Source: Pseudomonas sp. B21-040
Lineage (GTDB): Bacteria; Pseudomonadota; Gammaproteobacteria; Pseudomonadales; Pseudomonadaceae
Reading direction: 5' to 3'
Assembly: GCF_024748695.1 (NCBI RefSeq)
Contig: NZ_CP087176.1
Coordinates: forward strand, 3,651,501 to 3,715,500
Length of the DNA: 64,000 bases
In this document: piece by piece, positions 1 through 10,974 of the stretch
Layout: every line of letters starts with the position of its first letter
Position numbering within the stretch: position 1 is the first letter of the stretch
The notes under the pieces: generated by a model
Told to the model about the DNA's origin: nothing
The model's input: only the letters and a program-made list of their open reading frames with translations
Database searches by the model: none
Program-made: the position numbers and the translations under genes

Positions 1-1317
1 TTGATCACTGTCAGCAACCTGGGCGGGACCGGTGGGCTGACGCAACAGAACGGTATTCAACTGGTGCAGGCCCAAGGCACGGCCGTCAGCAACGCCAATG
101 CTTTTGCGCTCAAGACTTCGGTGTCGGCCGGTGCCTTCGATTACCGACTGTTCAAGGGCGGCGTCACACCGGGCACAGAAAACAGTTGGTATTTGCGCTC
201 GGCAGTCGTGGCCCCGGCCACCATGGCCGTTCCCAACCCCGATCCGACATTGCCGCAACTCATCGTTCCGGTTGTCGCAACGCCCGTGCCCGCCGAGGCA
301 CCGGCGGGCAGTCCTCCATTACCGGTTTTACCAGCCGCTGTATCGGGTGCGGCACCAATCCCGCTTTATCGCCAGGAAGTTCCCGTCTGGTCGATACTGC
401 CGCCCGCCGCCGCACAACTGACCCTGAGCGCACTCGGCACCTTCCATGATCGCCAAGGTAATCAGCGGCTGCTCACTGAAACCGGGGCATTGGGCGCTGG
501 CTGGGGCCGAGCCTATGGCAAGAACCTTGATCAGACCCGGGCCGGTACCGTGACGCCACGCCTGAATGGGTCGCTCAGTGGTTTCCAGGTGGGTAACGAC
601 CTGTACAGTTCGCAGACCTCCGGAGGTCAGTCCCAACGCACCGGTTTTTTTGTCGGTCACACGCGTTTGCAGGGGGATGTCGACGGTTTCAACGAAGGGT
701 TCGAAGGCAAACGTGCTGGCAACGTAGAAGTTGAAGGCGACAGTTATGGCCTGTATTGGACATTGACCAACCCTGGGGGCTGGTACGTCGACACCGTCAT
801 CATGGGCACCCGGCTGGACGGCGATGCGCACTCCGAACGGGGTCTTAAGTTGGATAACCGCGGTCATGTGCTGACGTTATCAGCAGAAACCGGTTACCCC
901 TTTCCAATCGGGGGTAATTGGGTGATTGAACCCCAGGCACAAGTCATCCACCAAAAAGTTTCGCTGGACAGCCAGGATGACGGTGTCTCCCACGTCTCAT
1001 TCAATTCCGACAACGCCTGGACCGGTCGCCTCGGTGCAAGATTCAAGGGGCGCTATGAAGTCAGTGGCCGGCCGCTGGAGCCTTATGTGCGCGCCAATCT
1101 ATGGCACACCTTTTCCGGCACCGACTCGGTGACCTTCGCCGGTGCTGAATGGATCGATACTGAACAGCGTTCGTCTTCGGCCGACCTGGGAGTCGGCTTG
1201 GTGCTAAGCTTCGCCAAAGCAGTGAGCGTTTATGGCGGCATAGACTACAGCAGTAACATCGACAGCAATCAGCTGCGCGCGATGGCCGTAAACGTAGGTG
1301 CGAGGGTCAGTTGGTAA
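1..1317 (+). CDS. Autotransporter, C-terminal part (5' end outside window)
   Basis: Type V secretion protein of the outer membrane; only the last 438 codons are visible. Residues 1-70 resemble the autochaperone end of a pertactin-type passenger (ITVSNLGGTGG, then FDYRLFKGG and SWYLRS). A proline/alanine-rich linker (about 75-120) leads to LYRQEVPVWSILPP, and the last ~280 residues form the translocator barrel (AWGRAYG-type start at GWGRAYGKN). The protein ends in RVSW; the terminal aromatic residue is the usual BAM signal. The frame is open at base 1 and the TTG there is not a credible start, so most of the passenger lies upstream. The passenger's substrate or adhesion role cannot be read here. 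Confidence 0.85.
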   Translation: MITVSNLGGTGGLTQQNGIQLVQAQGTAVSNANAFALKTSVSAGAFDYRLFKGGVTPGTENSWYLRSAVVAPATMAVPNPDPTLPQLIVPVVATPVPAEAPAGSPPLPVLPAAVSGAAPIPLYRQEVPVWSILPPAAAQLTLSALGTFHDRQGNQRLLTETGALGAGWGRAYGKNLDQTRAGTVTPRLNGSLSGFQVGNDLYSSQTSGGQSQRTGFFVGHTRLQGDVDGFNEGFEGKRAGNVEVEGDSYGLYWTLTNPGGWYVDTVIMGTRLDGDAHSERGLKLDNRGHVLTLSAETGYPFPIGGNWVIEPQAQVIHQKVSLDSQDDGVSHVSFNSDNAWTGRLGARFKGRYEVSGRPLEPYVRANLWHTFSGTDSVTFAGAEWIDTEQRSSSADLGVGLVLSFAKAVSVYGGIDYSSNIDSNQLRAMAVNVGARVSW

Positions 1318-1637
1318 CTGGCAGAGTGTCTCAAAAAAGTGCCAACACGAGAGTTTTTTGACGGTTTATCGAACAAACAAGCGCTTAGATACGCGCCGTA
1401 AATCAGTCACTTGTAACACACAAAATACCCATACCATTTATCGGCCATTTTCTTGACGCACTGTCAACGGTCTTCTTAGCTACACCTTACTACCCCCGAA
1501 GTACCATCAGGGGCATCCCCAAGACACCCGCCAAACCGGGCGCCCAAAGGCGTGCCCCAATCCACTCGGTCGCCCCTCATTCGGGGTAGGAGAGACGCCA
1601 CAGCGAGATACCGCATGCGATTGCAAGGTAGACCCCC
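1318..1637. other. Intergenic region between two autotransporter genes
   Basis: 320 bases without a convincing gene. The first part (to about 1470) is AT-richer and could hold a promoter for the next gene, but no clear -35/-10 pair stands out. A short CCCC-N5-GGGG type hairpin lies near 1574-1588. No repeat of the families found elsewhere in the window is present. Confidence 0.4.
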
Positions 1638-2708
1638 ATGAAAACTTCATTCACCCAACAAGAGATTAAAGTCACTTTTTGCACTGTCTCGAGCTCTATC
1701 CTGCTGTGCTCTACCCTGGAGGTCCAGGCGGGACCGACAGAGCAAGAAACCGCCCCGTGGTATCGCCAGGAAGTTCCGGTACTTGCCTTGCCCTCCAGCA
1801 TCATCGCGCTCTATCCCGGCCACTTCGGCGCCGCATCCGATACAACAAGCTCAAGCCTGACCATCGAAGACGAAGCCCCTTCAACCTGGGATCAGGTGTA
1901 CGGCAAACCGTCGCGGCAGGCGCAGACCGACTACCTGTCGCAGGGATTCTCGATCCCTGGCAGCACTGAACTCAAAGGCCCGGCGATCCTCACCTTGCAA
2001 AGCAGCAGCGGCCATACCCAGAAAGTCGGCCTGATCGGCGGCACAACCCGCTTGCAAGGCAACAGCAACGGCTTGCTGACCAGCCCGGCCCTGGCCGACC
2101 CCAACAGCGACACCCTTAACCTGCAAGGCCAGAGCCTCGGCGCTTACTGGAGCCTGATCGGCCCTCAAGGCTGGCATGTGGATTTGACGGCCAGCGGCGG
2201 CCGCGTCAGCGGCTTCAGCCGCAACGAACAGGGTGAACGACTAGCTACAGAAGGCAGTGCGATGACCTTGTCGGTGGAAGGCGGCTTCCCGATTGGCCTG
2301 ACCGATAACTGGGTGGTCGAACCCCAGGCGCAATTGATCAATCAGCGCATTACCCTGGATACGCCGTACGCCGGCTCGGGCAATGCGTCATCGATCGAGC
2401 TGTCGTCCTGGAGCGGACGGGTCGGCGCCCGATTGAAAGGTAGTTACGACATCAACGGCCTGGGGGTCGAACCCTACGTGCGAACCAACTTGTGGCACAC
2501 CGTGTACACCGGCAATACCGTGACGCTCGACCAGGTCGACAAGATCAGTAGCAGCCGTAATTCATCAACGGTTGAAGTTGGGTTGGGACTGGTGGCCAGA
2601 GTCACGCCAGCGGTCAGCTTGTATGTCAGCGCCGATTACAGCAGTGATGTAGATGACAATGATTTGAACGGGTTGATTGGGAGTCTGGGTGTGCGGATGC
2701 GGTGGTAA
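1638..2708 (+). CDS. Autotransporter barrel protein with almost no passenger
   Basis: 356 residues. Residues 1-31 look like a signal peptide (hydrophobic stretch around SSSILLCSTLEVQA). Within ten residues of the predicted cleavage comes WYRQEVPVLALPSS, the same linker motif seen in the upstream gene, and then a complete translocator barrel (WDQVYGKPSRQ at about 92-102 onward) ending in RMRW. It is paralogous to the preceding gene over the whole barrel but lacks a passenger domain. The start has a modest AAGGTAG ribosome site 9 bases upstream. It could be a porin-like stand-alone barrel, a deletion derivative of an autotransporter, or a translocator acting on another polypeptide; the sequence does not decide. 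Confidence 0.75.
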   Translation: MKTSFTQQEIKVTFCTVSSSILLCSTLEVQAGPTEQETAPWYRQEVPVLALPSSIIALYPGHFGAASDTTSSSLTIEDEAPSTWDQVYGKPSRQAQTDYLSQGFSIPGSTELKGPAILTLQSSSGHTQKVGLIGGTTRLQGNSNGLLTSPALADPNSDTLNLQGQSLGAYWSLIGPQGWHVDLTASGGRVSGFSRNEQGERLATEGSAMTLSVEGGFPIGLTDNWVVEPQAQLINQRITLDTPYAGSGNASSIELSSWSGRVGARLKGSYDINGLGVEPYVRTNLWHTVYTGNTVTLDQVDKISSSRNSSTVEVGLGLVARVTPAVSLYVSADYSSDVDDNDLNGLIGSLGVRMRW

Positions 2709-2739
2709 AAGTTTGTGTCGTTTTGGCTGTCACCACACC

Positions 2740-2831
2740 TGTAGGAGCCGAGCTTGCTCGCGATAGCGGTATGTCAGTCACCTTTGATCTCGACTGAAGT
2801 ACCGCTATCGCGAGCAAGCTCGCCTCCTACA
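2740..2831. repeat. Dispersed palindrome, type C
   Basis: Two arms, TGTAGGAGCCGAGCTTGCTC and its near-perfect inverse, flank about 40 bases. A second copy lies at 53665-53756. It sits between the convergent 3' ends of the barrel gene and glgB, where it could act as a bidirectional terminator. It is of the REP/BIME kind common in Pseudomonas. Confidence 0.85.
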
Positions 2832-2855
2832 GGCGTGGCTTGCCGCGATGATAGA

Positions 2856-5087
2856 TCAACCCTCCGGGCGCAAGATCAATACCGCCAGCGGTGGCAGGTT
2901 CAACACCAACGACAGTGCTTGCCCATGGCTCGGTGTTTCCTCGCTGAACGCCCCGCCACTGTTGCCGTAGTTGGAACCGGCATACAACGCCGCATCGCTG
3001 TTGATGACTTCGGTCCAGCGCCCGGCGAACGGCACGCCCACGCGATACCCCTCACGCGGCACCGGGGTGAAGTTGGCCACGACCAACACCGGCCTGCCCT
3101 CCTTGCTCCAGCGCAACCACGCGTAGACGCTGTTGATCGCATCGTCGCCAATCAGCCACTGGAAGCCTTGCGGGGCATCGTCCTGCTCATGCAGCGCCGG
3201 TTCTTCGCGGTACAGCCGATTGAGGTCGCCGACCAGTTTCTGCACCCCTTTGTGCTCGGGGTACTGCAACAGGTACCAGTCGAGTTGCTGATCGTGGTTC
3301 CACTCGCGCCACTGGCCGAACTCACAGCCCATGAACAACAGCTTCTTGCCTGGGTGCGTCCACATGAAGCTCAAGTAGGCGCGCAAATTGGCGAACTTTT
3401 GCCAGCGGTCACCGGGCATCTTGTCGATCAGCGAATGCTTGCCATGGACCACTTCATCGTGGGAAATCGGCAGGATGAATCGCTCGGACCAGGCGTACAC
3501 CAGGCCAAAACTCAGTTCGTTGTGGTGATGCGCGCGGTACACCGGATCCTGCTGGATGTAATGCAGCGAATCGTGCATCCAGCCCATGTTCCACTTGTAG
3601 GCAAAGCCCAAACCGCCCTGTTGCGTGCTCTGGCTGACACCCGGCCACGCCGTGGATTCTTCGGCGATGACCAGCGCCCCAGGCGCCTCCAGTGCCACCA
3701 CGTCGTTGAGATGGCGCAAAAAGTCGATGGCTTCGAGGTTCTCCCGACCGCCATGGCGGTTCGGCACCCATTCGCCGGCCTTGCGCGAGTAGTCGCGATA
3801 GAGCATCGAGGCCACCGCATCGACACGCAGGCCATCGACGTGGAAATGCTTGAGCCAGTGCAACCCCGAGGCCAGCATGTAACCGTGCACTTCGGTGCGG
3901 CCCAGGTTGTAGATCAGCGTGTCCCAGTCCTGATGAAAACCTTCCAGCGGGTTGCCGTATTCGTACAGCGCCGTGCCGTCGAACTGCGCCAGGCCATGGA
4001 CATCGGTGGGGAAATGCGCCGGCACCCAATCGAGAATCACGCCGATTTCCGCCTGATGGCAGGCGTTGACGAACGCGGCAAAGTCATCGGGTGAACCGTA
4101 CCGCGCGCTCGGGGCGAATTGCGAAAGCAGTTGATAGCCCCACGAGCCGCCGAACGGGTGCTCCATGATCGGCATCAGCTCGATGTGGGTGAACCCCAGA
4201 TCTTTCACATAAGGAATCAGCCGCTCACCCAACTCGTGCCAGGTGTACTGGCGAGCGACTTCGCCCAAGTCATCCAGTTCACATTGCCAGGAACCGGCGT
4301 GCAATTCGTAGATCGACAGCGGCGCAGTCGGACGCTGACGTTCGCCCCGCGATTGCATCCACGCGTGATCCTGCCAGTCGATGGTCAGTGGTGACGCGAC
4401 CTTCGAAGCGGTGTCTGGCGGCAAGGTGGTGGCCAGCGCCATCGGGTCAGCCTTGAGTGGCAAGATACCGTGGGTGCCGAGAATTTCGTATTTGTAGGCT
4501 TCGCCTACTCGCAGACGCGGAATGAACAGCTCCCAGACCCCGGTGGGATGACGCAGGCGCATCGGGTGGCGGCGACCGTCCCAGTTGTTGAAATCACCCA
4601 CCACCGAAACGCGCTTGGCATTGGGCGCCCACACGGCGAAACGTACGCCGTCGACACCGTCGACCGTCTTCAATTGCGCACCGAGGCAGCTGCTCAGGTC
4701 ACGGTGATTGCCTTCGGCGAACAGGTACAAATCCATTTCGCCGAGCAGTGGGCCGAAGCTGTAAGGGTCTTCGCACACCTGTTCGCCACCGGCCCAGCGC
4801 GTGCGCAACAGGTACGCCTGCGCCCGATCGAAGTGGCCGACAAACAGCCCCGGTGTCTGGGTGGCTTCAAGGTTGCCCAGTTCCTCCCCGTTGTCCCTGG
4901 CCAACACCTGCACGCTCAACGCGTCTGGCAAATAGGCTCGAATGAATTGCCCGCCGGCACCGTCGCCATGGGGACCGAGAATTGCAAAAGGGTCGTGATG
5001 TTCGGCGCGCACCAACGCATCGATATCCCGAGACCTGGGCAGTAGCGCCTCTTTGGCGTGACCCTGTTCCTTGTTCGAGAAACTCAT
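2856..5087 (-). CDS. glgB: 1,4-alpha-glucan branching enzyme GlgB
   Basis: Cytoplasmic GH13 enzyme that makes alpha-1,6 branches in alpha-glucan. The 743 residues match the family's usual length. The order is an N-terminal CBM48-type part (about 1-240, including [20 protein letters not shown]), the catalytic barrel and a C-terminal all-beta domain. Visible catalytic regions are [16 protein letters not shown] (nucleophile Asp), [10 protein letters not shown] (acid/base Glu) and [12 protein letters not shown]. The ATG follows GGTGGAGAG. It begins 3 bases past the end of the treS fusion gene, so the two are surely co-transcribed and GlgB would branch the glucan built by GlgE. Confidence 0.97.
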   Translation of the reverse strand: MSFSNKEQGHAKEALLPRSRDIDALVRAEHHDPFAILGPHGDGAGGQFIRAYLPDALSVQVLARDNGEELGNLEATQTPGLFVGHFDRAQAYLLRTRWAGGEQVCEDPYSFGPLLGEMDLYLFAEGNHRDLSSCLGAQLKTVDGVDGVRFAVWAPNAKRVSVVGDFNNWDGRRHPMRLRHPTGVWELFIPRLRVGEAYKYEILGTHGILPLKADPMALATTLPPDTASKVASPLTIDWQDHAWMQSRGERQRPTAPLSIYELHAGSWQCELDDLGEVARQYTWHELGERLIPYVKDLGFTHIELMPIMEHPFGGSWGYQLLSQFAPSARYGSPDDFAAFVNACHQAEIGVILDWVPAHFPTDVHGLAQFDGTALYEYGNPLEGFHQDWDTLIYNLGRTEVHGYMLASGLHWLKHFHVDGLRVDAVASMLYRDYSRKAGEWVPNRHGGRENLEAIDFLRHLNDVVALEAPGALVIAEESTAWPGVSQSTQQGGLGFAYKWNMGWMHDSLHYIQQDPVYRAHHHNELSFGLVYAWSERFILPISHDEVVHGKHSLIDKMPGDRWQKFANLRAYLSFMWTHPGKKLLFMGCEFGQWREWNHDQQLDWYLLQYPEHKGVQKLVGDLNRLYREEPALHEQDDAPQGFQWLIGDDAINSVYAWLRWSKEGRPVLVVANFTPVPREGYRVGVPFAGRWTEVINSDAALYAGSNYGNSGGAFSEETPSHGQALSLVLNLPPLAVLILRPEG

Positions 5088-5089
5088 GA

Positions 5090-8000
5090 CTACTCTCCAC
5101 CAAGATCGGAAAAGGGTTTAAGCCCACTCAATAATCCATACAAGCCGTGCAGCGGCACCGGCAGCCAAGTGGGTCGATTTTCGGCCTCATACGCCACTTC
5201 ATAGGCCGCCTTCTCCAGACCGAACAACGCCAGCGCGGCGTCCTCGCCTTCCGGATCTTGCCACGCATGAGCAAGACTAGCTGCCGCCAGCCGATAAGCG
5301 TCGACAAATGCCTGTTTTGCTTCAATCAAGTACCGCTCGGCCACCCGTTGACGGGCAGCCTGTGCCTGCGCGGTGTTGTCGACGTTGTGCACATTGATCG
5401 TCATCGCAGCGGCGTAATCGAAAGAGCGCAACACACCACTGACGTCCTTGTACGGGCTGTGCTTACCCCGACGTTCATGCAACGTCCGCGCCGGCTCGCC
5501 CTCGAAATCGATCAGGTAGGCGTCACCCTTGATCACCAGCACCTGCCCCAGGTGCAAATCACCGTGGACACGCAGGCGCAAACCACCGGCGGCTTTTTTA
5601 CCGAGTTCCAGCACATGGCCAAGGATGGTTTTTTTGTTGTCCAGCAAACGACTGACCAAGGCGTTGTCCGCCGGGCTCAGTTCATTTTGATGGTGTTTGA
5701 GCAACTTCAGTGCATGTTCCATTTGCGCTGCCACATCCTTGGCCGAGGCCAGCGCTTCTTTCTGTGTGGTGACCTGCGGGGCGAAGTCCGGGTCTTTCGT
5801 CGGGGTCGCGAGTACCTGATGCATTTCCCCGAGGCGCTGGCCGAGCATGCCGGCAAAATCCTTCAGCTCGCCGAGTGCGTTGTAGTGCTGCTCCTGCTCG
5901 GACACGGCGTCGGCCAACTCGTCACGCAAGGCGCGTTCAAGGTTGTTCTGAGTCCATTCCCAGGCATCGCCCTGATTGCTCAAATAGCCCTGAGCGATCA
6001 TCAACAACGTGTCCTCGCCTTGTTCATCGCGGCGAACCACCGAGCCCAGCAACGGCGAAATATTGGCAAACCCGGCCTGGGTCAGGTATGCGCTCATTTC
6101 CAGTTCCGGGTGCACACCCGAGGCGAGTTTGCGGATCAGTTTGAGCACCAGGCTGTTGCCGATCACCACCGAACTGTTGGATTGCTCGGCGGACAGATAA
6201 CGCACAGGCGATTCGTCGGTCAGACCGAGTTTCGCCAGCTCTGCGGTCGGTTCGAACCGGATGTCACCCGCGCTCGAAGGCAGCACTGTGTCGTTGTGCA
6301 TGCCTTGCAACACTGCACGGACAAAGTGTTCAAGACTAAAGGCGTCGGTGATCAACCCCACCTGGCGCCCGCGTCGCACCCGCGACAAGGCCAATTGCTG
6401 GGGCAGCGCGGCCCCCACCTGGTCTTCGGGGATAAAGCCGAACGGCAACTGATAGCGATGGGTCTGGCCGGCACTCGTCACTTCGATTTCGCTCAGCAGC
6501 ACCGGGTGCAGCGGATCACCGAAACGCACGCCGTAGGCCAGGCTGACCTGTTCGATGGCCGCGTCCTTGCCGGCAAACCAGCGACGGTTTTGCAGCCAGC
6601 TTGGCAGGATGCCTTGCTCCAGCGTGCCACGGGACGGCGCCTCGAGCAGTTCTTCCATGCGCTTCTTCAGCACCAGCGTGGTGAAGTCCGGCAGGCTCTG
6701 CGCCGGTTCAACGTGCCAGCTCGGCATCTGGTTTTCGGCTGCAAGCCCGAACCAATAGAAGCCGTAAGGCGCCAGCGTCAGCAAGAAATTCAACTGACCA
6801 ATCGGTGGAAAGGCGTTACCGCCGAGCATCTCCACCGGCACCATGCCGACGTAGGCCGACAGGTCGAGTTCTGCCGCTTGCGCGCTGCGCGAGACGTTGG
6901 CCACACACAGGATGATTTCGTGTTTGCCATCGGCCCCGGTGAATTCACGGGTGTAGGCCAGAATCCTGCGATTGCTCGGCGACAGCATTTTCAGCGTACC
7001 GCGCCCGAACGCCTTGGATTGTTTGCGCACGGCGAGCATGCGCCGGGTCCAGTTGAGCAACGAATGCGGATCGCCCGCCTGGGTTTCGACGTTGACCGAC
7101 AGGTAGCCGTATTGCGGGTCCATGATCGGCGGCAGCACCAGGCTGGCCGGGTCGGCGCGCGAAAACCCGCCGTTACGGTCGATCGACCATTGCATCGGGG
7201 TGCGCACGCCGTCACGGTCACCGAGGTAGATGTTGTCGCCCATGCCGATTTCATCGCCGTAATACAGGGTCGGCGTGCCCGGCATCGACAGCAGCAAACT
7301 GTTGAGCAGTTCCACGCGACGACGATCGCGCTCCACCAAGGGCGCGAGGCGCCGGCGAATCCCCAGGTTGATCCGCGCCCGACGGTCGGCCGCGTAGTAA
7401 TTCCACAGGTAATCGCGCTCCTTGTCGGTGACCATTTCCAGGGTCAGCTCATCGTGATTGCGCAGGAAAATCGCCCACTGACAGTTGGCCGGGATCTCCG
7501 GCGTCTGGCGCAGGATGTCGGTGATCGGGAAGCGATCCTCCTGAGCCAGCGCCATGTACATGCGCGGCATCAACGGAAAATGAAAGGCCATGTGGCACTC
7601 GTCGCCGTTCAAACCCTTGGCGTCGGTGTCGCCGAAATACAACTGGGTGTCTTCCGGCCATTGATTGGCTTCGGCCAACAGCATGCGGTCCGGGTAATTG
7701 GCGTCGATCTCGGCACGAATCTGCTTTAAGACATCATGGGTTTCGGGGAGGTTTTCGTTATTGGTGCCGTCACGTTCGATCAGGTACGGGATGGCATCCA
7801 GACGCAGACCGTCGATGCCCATGTCGAGCCAGTAACGCATGACCGAGAGCACGGCTTTCATGACTTGCGGGTTATCGAAGTTCAGGTCGGGCTGGTGGGA
7901 GTAGAAACGGTGCCAGAAGTACTGGCCGGCGACCGGGTCCCAGGTCCAGTTGGATTTCTCGGTGTCGAGAAAGATGATGCGCGTGCCGTCGTATTTTTGA

Positions 8001-8431
8001 TCGTCATCGGACCAGACGTAGAAGTCTCGCGCCGCCGAACCGGGTTTGGCCTTGCGTGCGCGCTGGAACCAGGCGTGCTGATCCGAGGTGTGGTTGATGA
8101 CCAGTTCGGTAATCACCCGCAGGCCACGCTTGTGCGCCTCGGCAATGAAGCGTTTGGCGTCGGCCATGGTGCCGTAATCGGCGTGCACGCCACGGTACTC
8201 GGCGATGTCGTAGCCATCGTCGCGGCGCGGCGAGGGGTAGAACGGCAACAGCCAGATGGTATTGACGCCAAGGTCGGCGATGTAATCGAGTTTGGCGATC
8301 AAGCCCGGAAAGTCGCCGATCCCGTCATTGTTGGAGTCGAAAAACGATTTGACGTGAACCTGATAGATCACCGCGTCCTTGTACCAGAGCGGGTCTTTGA
8401 TGAACGTGGCTGCCTTGGGTTTCTTCGCCAT
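5090..8431 (-). CDS. treS: Trehalose synthase / maltokinase fusion (TreS-Pep2)
   Basis: 1113 residues with two enzymes in one chain. Residues 1 to about 550 are GH13 trehalose synthase (maltose/trehalose interconversion), with [11 protein letters not shown] around the nucleophile and [11 protein letters not shown]. The C-terminal ~450 residues are a maltokinase of the aminoglycoside-phosphotransferase fold, with HGDLHLGQ and IDFEGEP giving the catalytic and metal-binding residues near 955-980. Together they convert trehalose to maltose-1-phosphate, the GlgE substrate. The start has AGGAG 6-7 bases upstream. It is the middle gene of glgE-treS/pep2-glgB; a type B palindrome separates it from glgE. 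In mycobacteria TreS and Pep2 are separate proteins; the fusion is known in pseudomonads. Confidence 0.96.
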   Translation of the reverse strand: MAKKPKAATFIKDPLWYKDAVIYQVHVKSFFDSNNDGIGDFPGLIAKLDYIADLGVNTIWLLPFYPSPRRDDGYDIAEYRGVHADYGTMADAKRFIAEAHKRGLRVITELVINHTSDQHAWFQRARKAKPGSAARDFYVWSDDDQKYDGTRIIFLDTEKSNWTWDPVAGQYFWHRFYSHQPDLNFDNPQVMKAVLSVMRYWLDMGIDGLRLDAIPYLIERDGTNNENLPETHDVLKQIRAEIDANYPDRMLLAEANQWPEDTQLYFGDTDAKGLNGDECHMAFHFPLMPRMYMALAQEDRFPITDILRQTPEIPANCQWAIFLRNHDELTLEMVTDKERDYLWNYYAADRRARINLGIRRRLAPLVERDRRRVELLNSLLLSMPGTPTLYYGDEIGMGDNIYLGDRDGVRTPMQWSIDRNGGFSRADPASLVLPPIMDPQYGYLSVNVETQAGDPHSLLNWTRRMLAVRKQSKAFGRGTLKMLSPSNRRILAYTREFTGADGKHEIILCVANVSRSAQAAELDLSAYVGMVPVEMLGGNAFPPIGQLNFLLTLAPYGFYWFGLAAENQMPSWHVEPAQSLPDFTTLVLKKRMEELLEAPSRGTLEQGILPSWLQNRRWFAGKDAAIEQVSLAYGVRFGDPLHPVLLSEIEVTSAGQTHRYQLPFGFIPEDQVGAALPQQLALSRVRRGRQVGLITDAFSLEHFVRAVLQGMHNDTVLPSSAGDIRFEPTAELAKLGLTDESPVRYLSAEQSNSSVVIGNSLVLKLIRKLASGVHPELEMSAYLTQAGFANISPLLGSVVRRDEQGEDTLLMIAQGYLSNQGDAWEWTQNNLERALRDELADAVSEQEQHYNALGELKDFAGMLGQRLGEMHQVLATPTKDPDFAPQVTTQKEALASAKDVAAQMEHALKLLKHHQNELSPADNALVSRLLDNKKTILGHVLELGKKAAGGLRLRVHGDLHLGQVLVIKGDAYLIDFEGEPARTLHERRGKHSPYKDVSGVLRSFDYAAAMTINVHNVDNTAQAQAARQRVAERYLIEAKQAFVDAYRLAAASLAHAWQDPEGEDAALALFGLEKAAYEVAYEAENRPTWLPVPLHGLYGLLSGLKPFSDLGGE

Positions 8432-8470
8432 TTGAAACTCCTGTTAAAAACAGAAAACGCCACACCCCAG

Positions 8471-8579
8471 ATCATTCCCACGCTCTGCGTGGGAATGCCT
8501 CAACGGACGCTCCGCGTTCGGCTCCGGGTGGGACGCGGAGCGTCCCGGGCTTCATTCCCACGCAGAGCGTGGGAATGAT
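8471..8579. repeat. Dispersed palindrome, type B (complete)
   Basis: The outer arms ATTCCCACGCTCTGCGTGGG and its inverse enclose inner arms GGACGCTCCGCGT / GACGCGGAGCGTCC. Related copies are at 10975-11062 (right arm missing) and 14616-14721. It lies between glgE and treS inside the operon, so it probably shapes the mRNA without ending transcription. Confidence 0.85.
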
Positions 8580-8583
8580 CGTG

Positions 8584-10578
8584 CTAGACGGTAATCCGCC
8601 AGATCCCGAACGGCTGGTAGGCCGGGTCGATGCGCATGAACTGGTACTTGCCATACCAGGTCCAGCGGTGGCCGTTCATCAAGTCCTCGCCCTGGGTGCT
8701 GGCGTCATCGGGCAGGCCCATTTCCCACAGCGGCAATTCGAAAGTGGCTTCTTGAACGTTGTGTGGGTCCAGGCTGACCGCCACCAGAATGAAGTTGCTA
8801 CCGTCCGCGCTGCGTTTGCCGAAATACAGAATGTTGTCGTTCCAGGCGTTATAGACCTTTAAGCCCAGGTGCGTGTGCAGCGCCGGGTTTTGCCGACGAA
8901 TCCGGTTGAGCTGGGCAATTTCGGCAATGATGTTGCCCGGCGCATTGAAGTCCCGCGGGCGGATTTCGTACTTCTCGGAGTCGAGGTATTCCTCTTTGCC
9001 CGGTATCGGCGCCGCCTCACACAACTCGAAGCCCGAGTACATGCCCCACAAACCCGAACCCATGGTCGCCAGCGCCGCGCGGATCAGAAAGCCCGCGCGC
9101 CCCGACTCATGCAGGAAAAACGGGTTGATGTCCGGGGTATTGACGAAAAAATTCGGCCGGTAGCATTCGCGCCACGGTGACTCGTTGAGCTCGGTGAAAT
9201 ACGTCGCCAGCTCATGCTTGGTATTGCGCCAGGTGAAGTAGGTGTAGCTCTGCGAATAGCCGACCTTGCCCAGCCGCGCCATCATCGCCGGCGTGGTAAA
9301 GGCTTCCGCGAGGAAAATCACCTCGGGGTACAGCGCCCGCACATCGGCGATCAGCCACTGCCAGAACGGCAGCGGTTTGGTGTGAGGGTTGTCGACGCGA
9401 AAGATCTTCACACCCTCTTCAACCCAACCGACCACGATGTCGCGCAGTTCGACCCAAAGGCTCGGGATGGCATCGTTAGCGTAGAAGTCGACGTTGACGA
9501 TGTCCTGGTATTTCTTCGGCGGGTTTTCGGCGTATTTGATCGTGCCGTCCGGCCGCCAGTTGAACCAGCCCGGGTGCTGCTGCAACCACGGGTGGTCCTG
9601 GGAACACTGAATCGCAAAATCGAGGGCGATTTCAATCCCGTAGTCCGCCGCCGTGGCGACCAGGTGGCGGAAGTCTTCGCGGGTGCCCAGTTGCGAGTGA
9701 ATCGCCTCATGCCCGCCCTCTTCGCTGCCGATGGCATAGGGACTGCCGGGATCGTCGGGACCGGCGGTCAGGGAATTATTCGGGCCTTTTCGGTAGCTGC
9801 GTCCGATGGGATGAATCGGCGGGAAGTACAGGACGTCGAATCCCATGTCCTGAATCATCGGCAACCGCGAGTGCACGTCATTGAACGTGCCGTGACGGGC
9901 CGGATCATCGGTGATCGAGCGCGGGAACAGCTCATACCAACTGGCGAACTGCGCCAGCTCCCGCTCGACATCCAGCGGGTACTCCGGGCTCAGGCTCACG
10001 TAGGCGCGATGATCGGCCTGAGCCATCAGCTCGGCGCTACGTTGGTGCACAAACAGCGCGACCTGCTCGTTTTCGAGCAGGCCGGACAACTCATGGTGCA
10101 ACGCCGCCAATTGTTCGCTTAACGGACCTTCGCTGCGCCCGGCGGCCTGCTGGACCAGCGTGCGTCCTTCCTGCAACTCAAGACTGACGGGGATTCGCGC
10201 TGCGTGCTTCTTTTCCAGTTCGTAGCAGAAACTGGCGAACTGATCGATCCAGGCCTCGATGCAGAACAGATAGCGCCCCTGACGCTCGACGCGGAACTGG
10301 CCCTGCCAGCCATTGTTGCCCTGGTCGGCCATGACTTCACTTTGCCAGATGTCATCGCCATCGGCGCGCCAGCGCAGCCGCACCGCCAGTTTGTCGTGAC
10401 CGTCGGCAAACACTTTGCTGGACACCACCACGTCCTGCCCCACCACGGCTTTGACGGCGAACTGTCCGCCATCAAGGGTCGGCTGGGTGTTTTCAATCGC
10501 GATTCGCGGCAGCAGTAACGCCTGCGACAGCGGCATGTGAGGGTTGTAGTTCAGCTCTGTCGGTTTTTGCGCAGTCAT
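8584..10578 (-). CDS. glgE: Alpha-1,4-glucan:maltose-1-phosphate maltosyltransferase GlgE
   Basis: Cytoplasmic GH13_3 enzyme extending alpha-1,4-glucan with maltosyl units from maltose-1-phosphate. 664 residues. The N-terminal beta domain (about 30-200) precedes the catalytic barrel, with DVLYFPPIHPIG, EIALDFAIQCSQDHPWL, the nucleophile region KIFRVDNPHTKPLPFW and FLAEAFT. The start chosen is the ATG with AAGGAG eight bases upstream; an upstream in-frame ATG would add 55 residues unlike the family. It is the first gene of the glgE-treS/pep2-glgB operon, the set found together in P. aeruginosa as PA2151-PA2153. Confidence 0.96.
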   Translation of the reverse strand: MTAQKPTELNYNPHMPLSQALLLPRIAIENTQPTLDGGQFAVKAVVGQDVVVSSKVFADGHDKLAVRLRWRADGDDIWQSEVMADQGNNGWQGQFRVERQGRYLFCIEAWIDQFASFCYELEKKHAARIPVSLELQEGRTLVQQAAGRSEGPLSEQLAALHHELSGLLENEQVALFVHQRSAELMAQADHRAYVSLSPEYPLDVERELAQFASWYELFPRSITDDPARHGTFNDVHSRLPMIQDMGFDVLYFPPIHPIGRSYRKGPNNSLTAGPDDPGSPYAIGSEEGGHEAIHSQLGTREDFRHLVATAADYGIEIALDFAIQCSQDHPWLQQHPGWFNWRPDGTIKYAENPPKKYQDIVNVDFYANDAIPSLWVELRDIVVGWVEEGVKIFRVDNPHTKPLPFWQWLIADVRALYPEVIFLAEAFTTPAMMARLGKVGYSQSYTYFTWRNTKHELATYFTELNESPWRECYRPNFFVNTPDINPFFLHESGRAGFLIRAALATMGSGLWGMYSGFELCEAAPIPGKEEYLDSEKYEIRPRDFNAPGNIIAEIAQLNRIRRQNPALHTHLGLKVYNAWNDNILYFGKRSADGSNFILVAVSLDPHNVQEATFELPLWEMGLPDDASTQGEDLMNGHRWTWYGKYQFMRIDPAYQPFGIWRITV

Positions 10579-10790
10579 CGAGCATCGCTCCTTCACGCCC
10601 CATGGACGCTCTTGTACCGGGTTTCCCTGAATGGATTCGCTTAGGTTGGGAGCCACCGGATTCGATAAAAGTTCAGAGTGATTTGCCCAGGCTGATTGCC
10701 GGGGAATCAATTCGCGCGTCAGCAGGTCAATCCACTTAAGCACGAGTTACGCCATGTGCCACCGCAGACTGACACTCGGAGATTTCAACA

Positions 10791-10961
10791 ATGAGTATTC
10801 CAATCCCCGCCGAAACGCCTGATCCGAACATCGACAGCCCGGTCATTCCACCCACCGAACCGGAGCCGGTGCCCGAGCAAGACCCGCCCGGCACCCAACC
10901 ACCACCGCGGGAAGAACCACCGAGCACAATGCCGCCAGTGATTGTGAAACCGTGCTCATGA
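10791..10961 (+). CDS. Proline-rich 56-residue peptide
   Basis: A short gene with GGAG upstream, running divergently from glgE. The product starts MSIPIPAETPDPNIDSP and ends VIVKPCS; about one third of its residues are proline, with many glutamates and no hydrophobic segment, so it is probably disordered and cytoplasmic. I do not recognise a function. Similar proline-rich small proteins are annotated as hypothetical in pseudomonads, but this was not checked. Confidence 0.6.
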   Translation: MSIPIPAETPDPNIDSPVIPPTEPEPVPEQDPPGTQPPPREEPPSTMPPVIVKPCS

Positions 10962-10974
10962 CAATGACGGCGAT

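Noticed and set aside
1319..1360. Terminator after the first autotransporter gene (AAAAAA ... TTTTTT pair)
   Set aside because: The stem would be almost only A-T pairs with a long loop and no G+C core, so it is not a credible terminator.
5147..7729. Very long plus-strand open frame (860 codons) opposite treS
   Set aside because: It is antisense to a clear TreS-maltokinase gene; long antisense frames are expected in high-G+C Pseudomonas genes. The translation is rich in His, Gln and Arg and has no domain.
10579..10743. Upstream extension of GlgE by 55 residues
   Set aside because: The downstream ATG has a strong ribosome site and matches the family's start; the extension has no domain.
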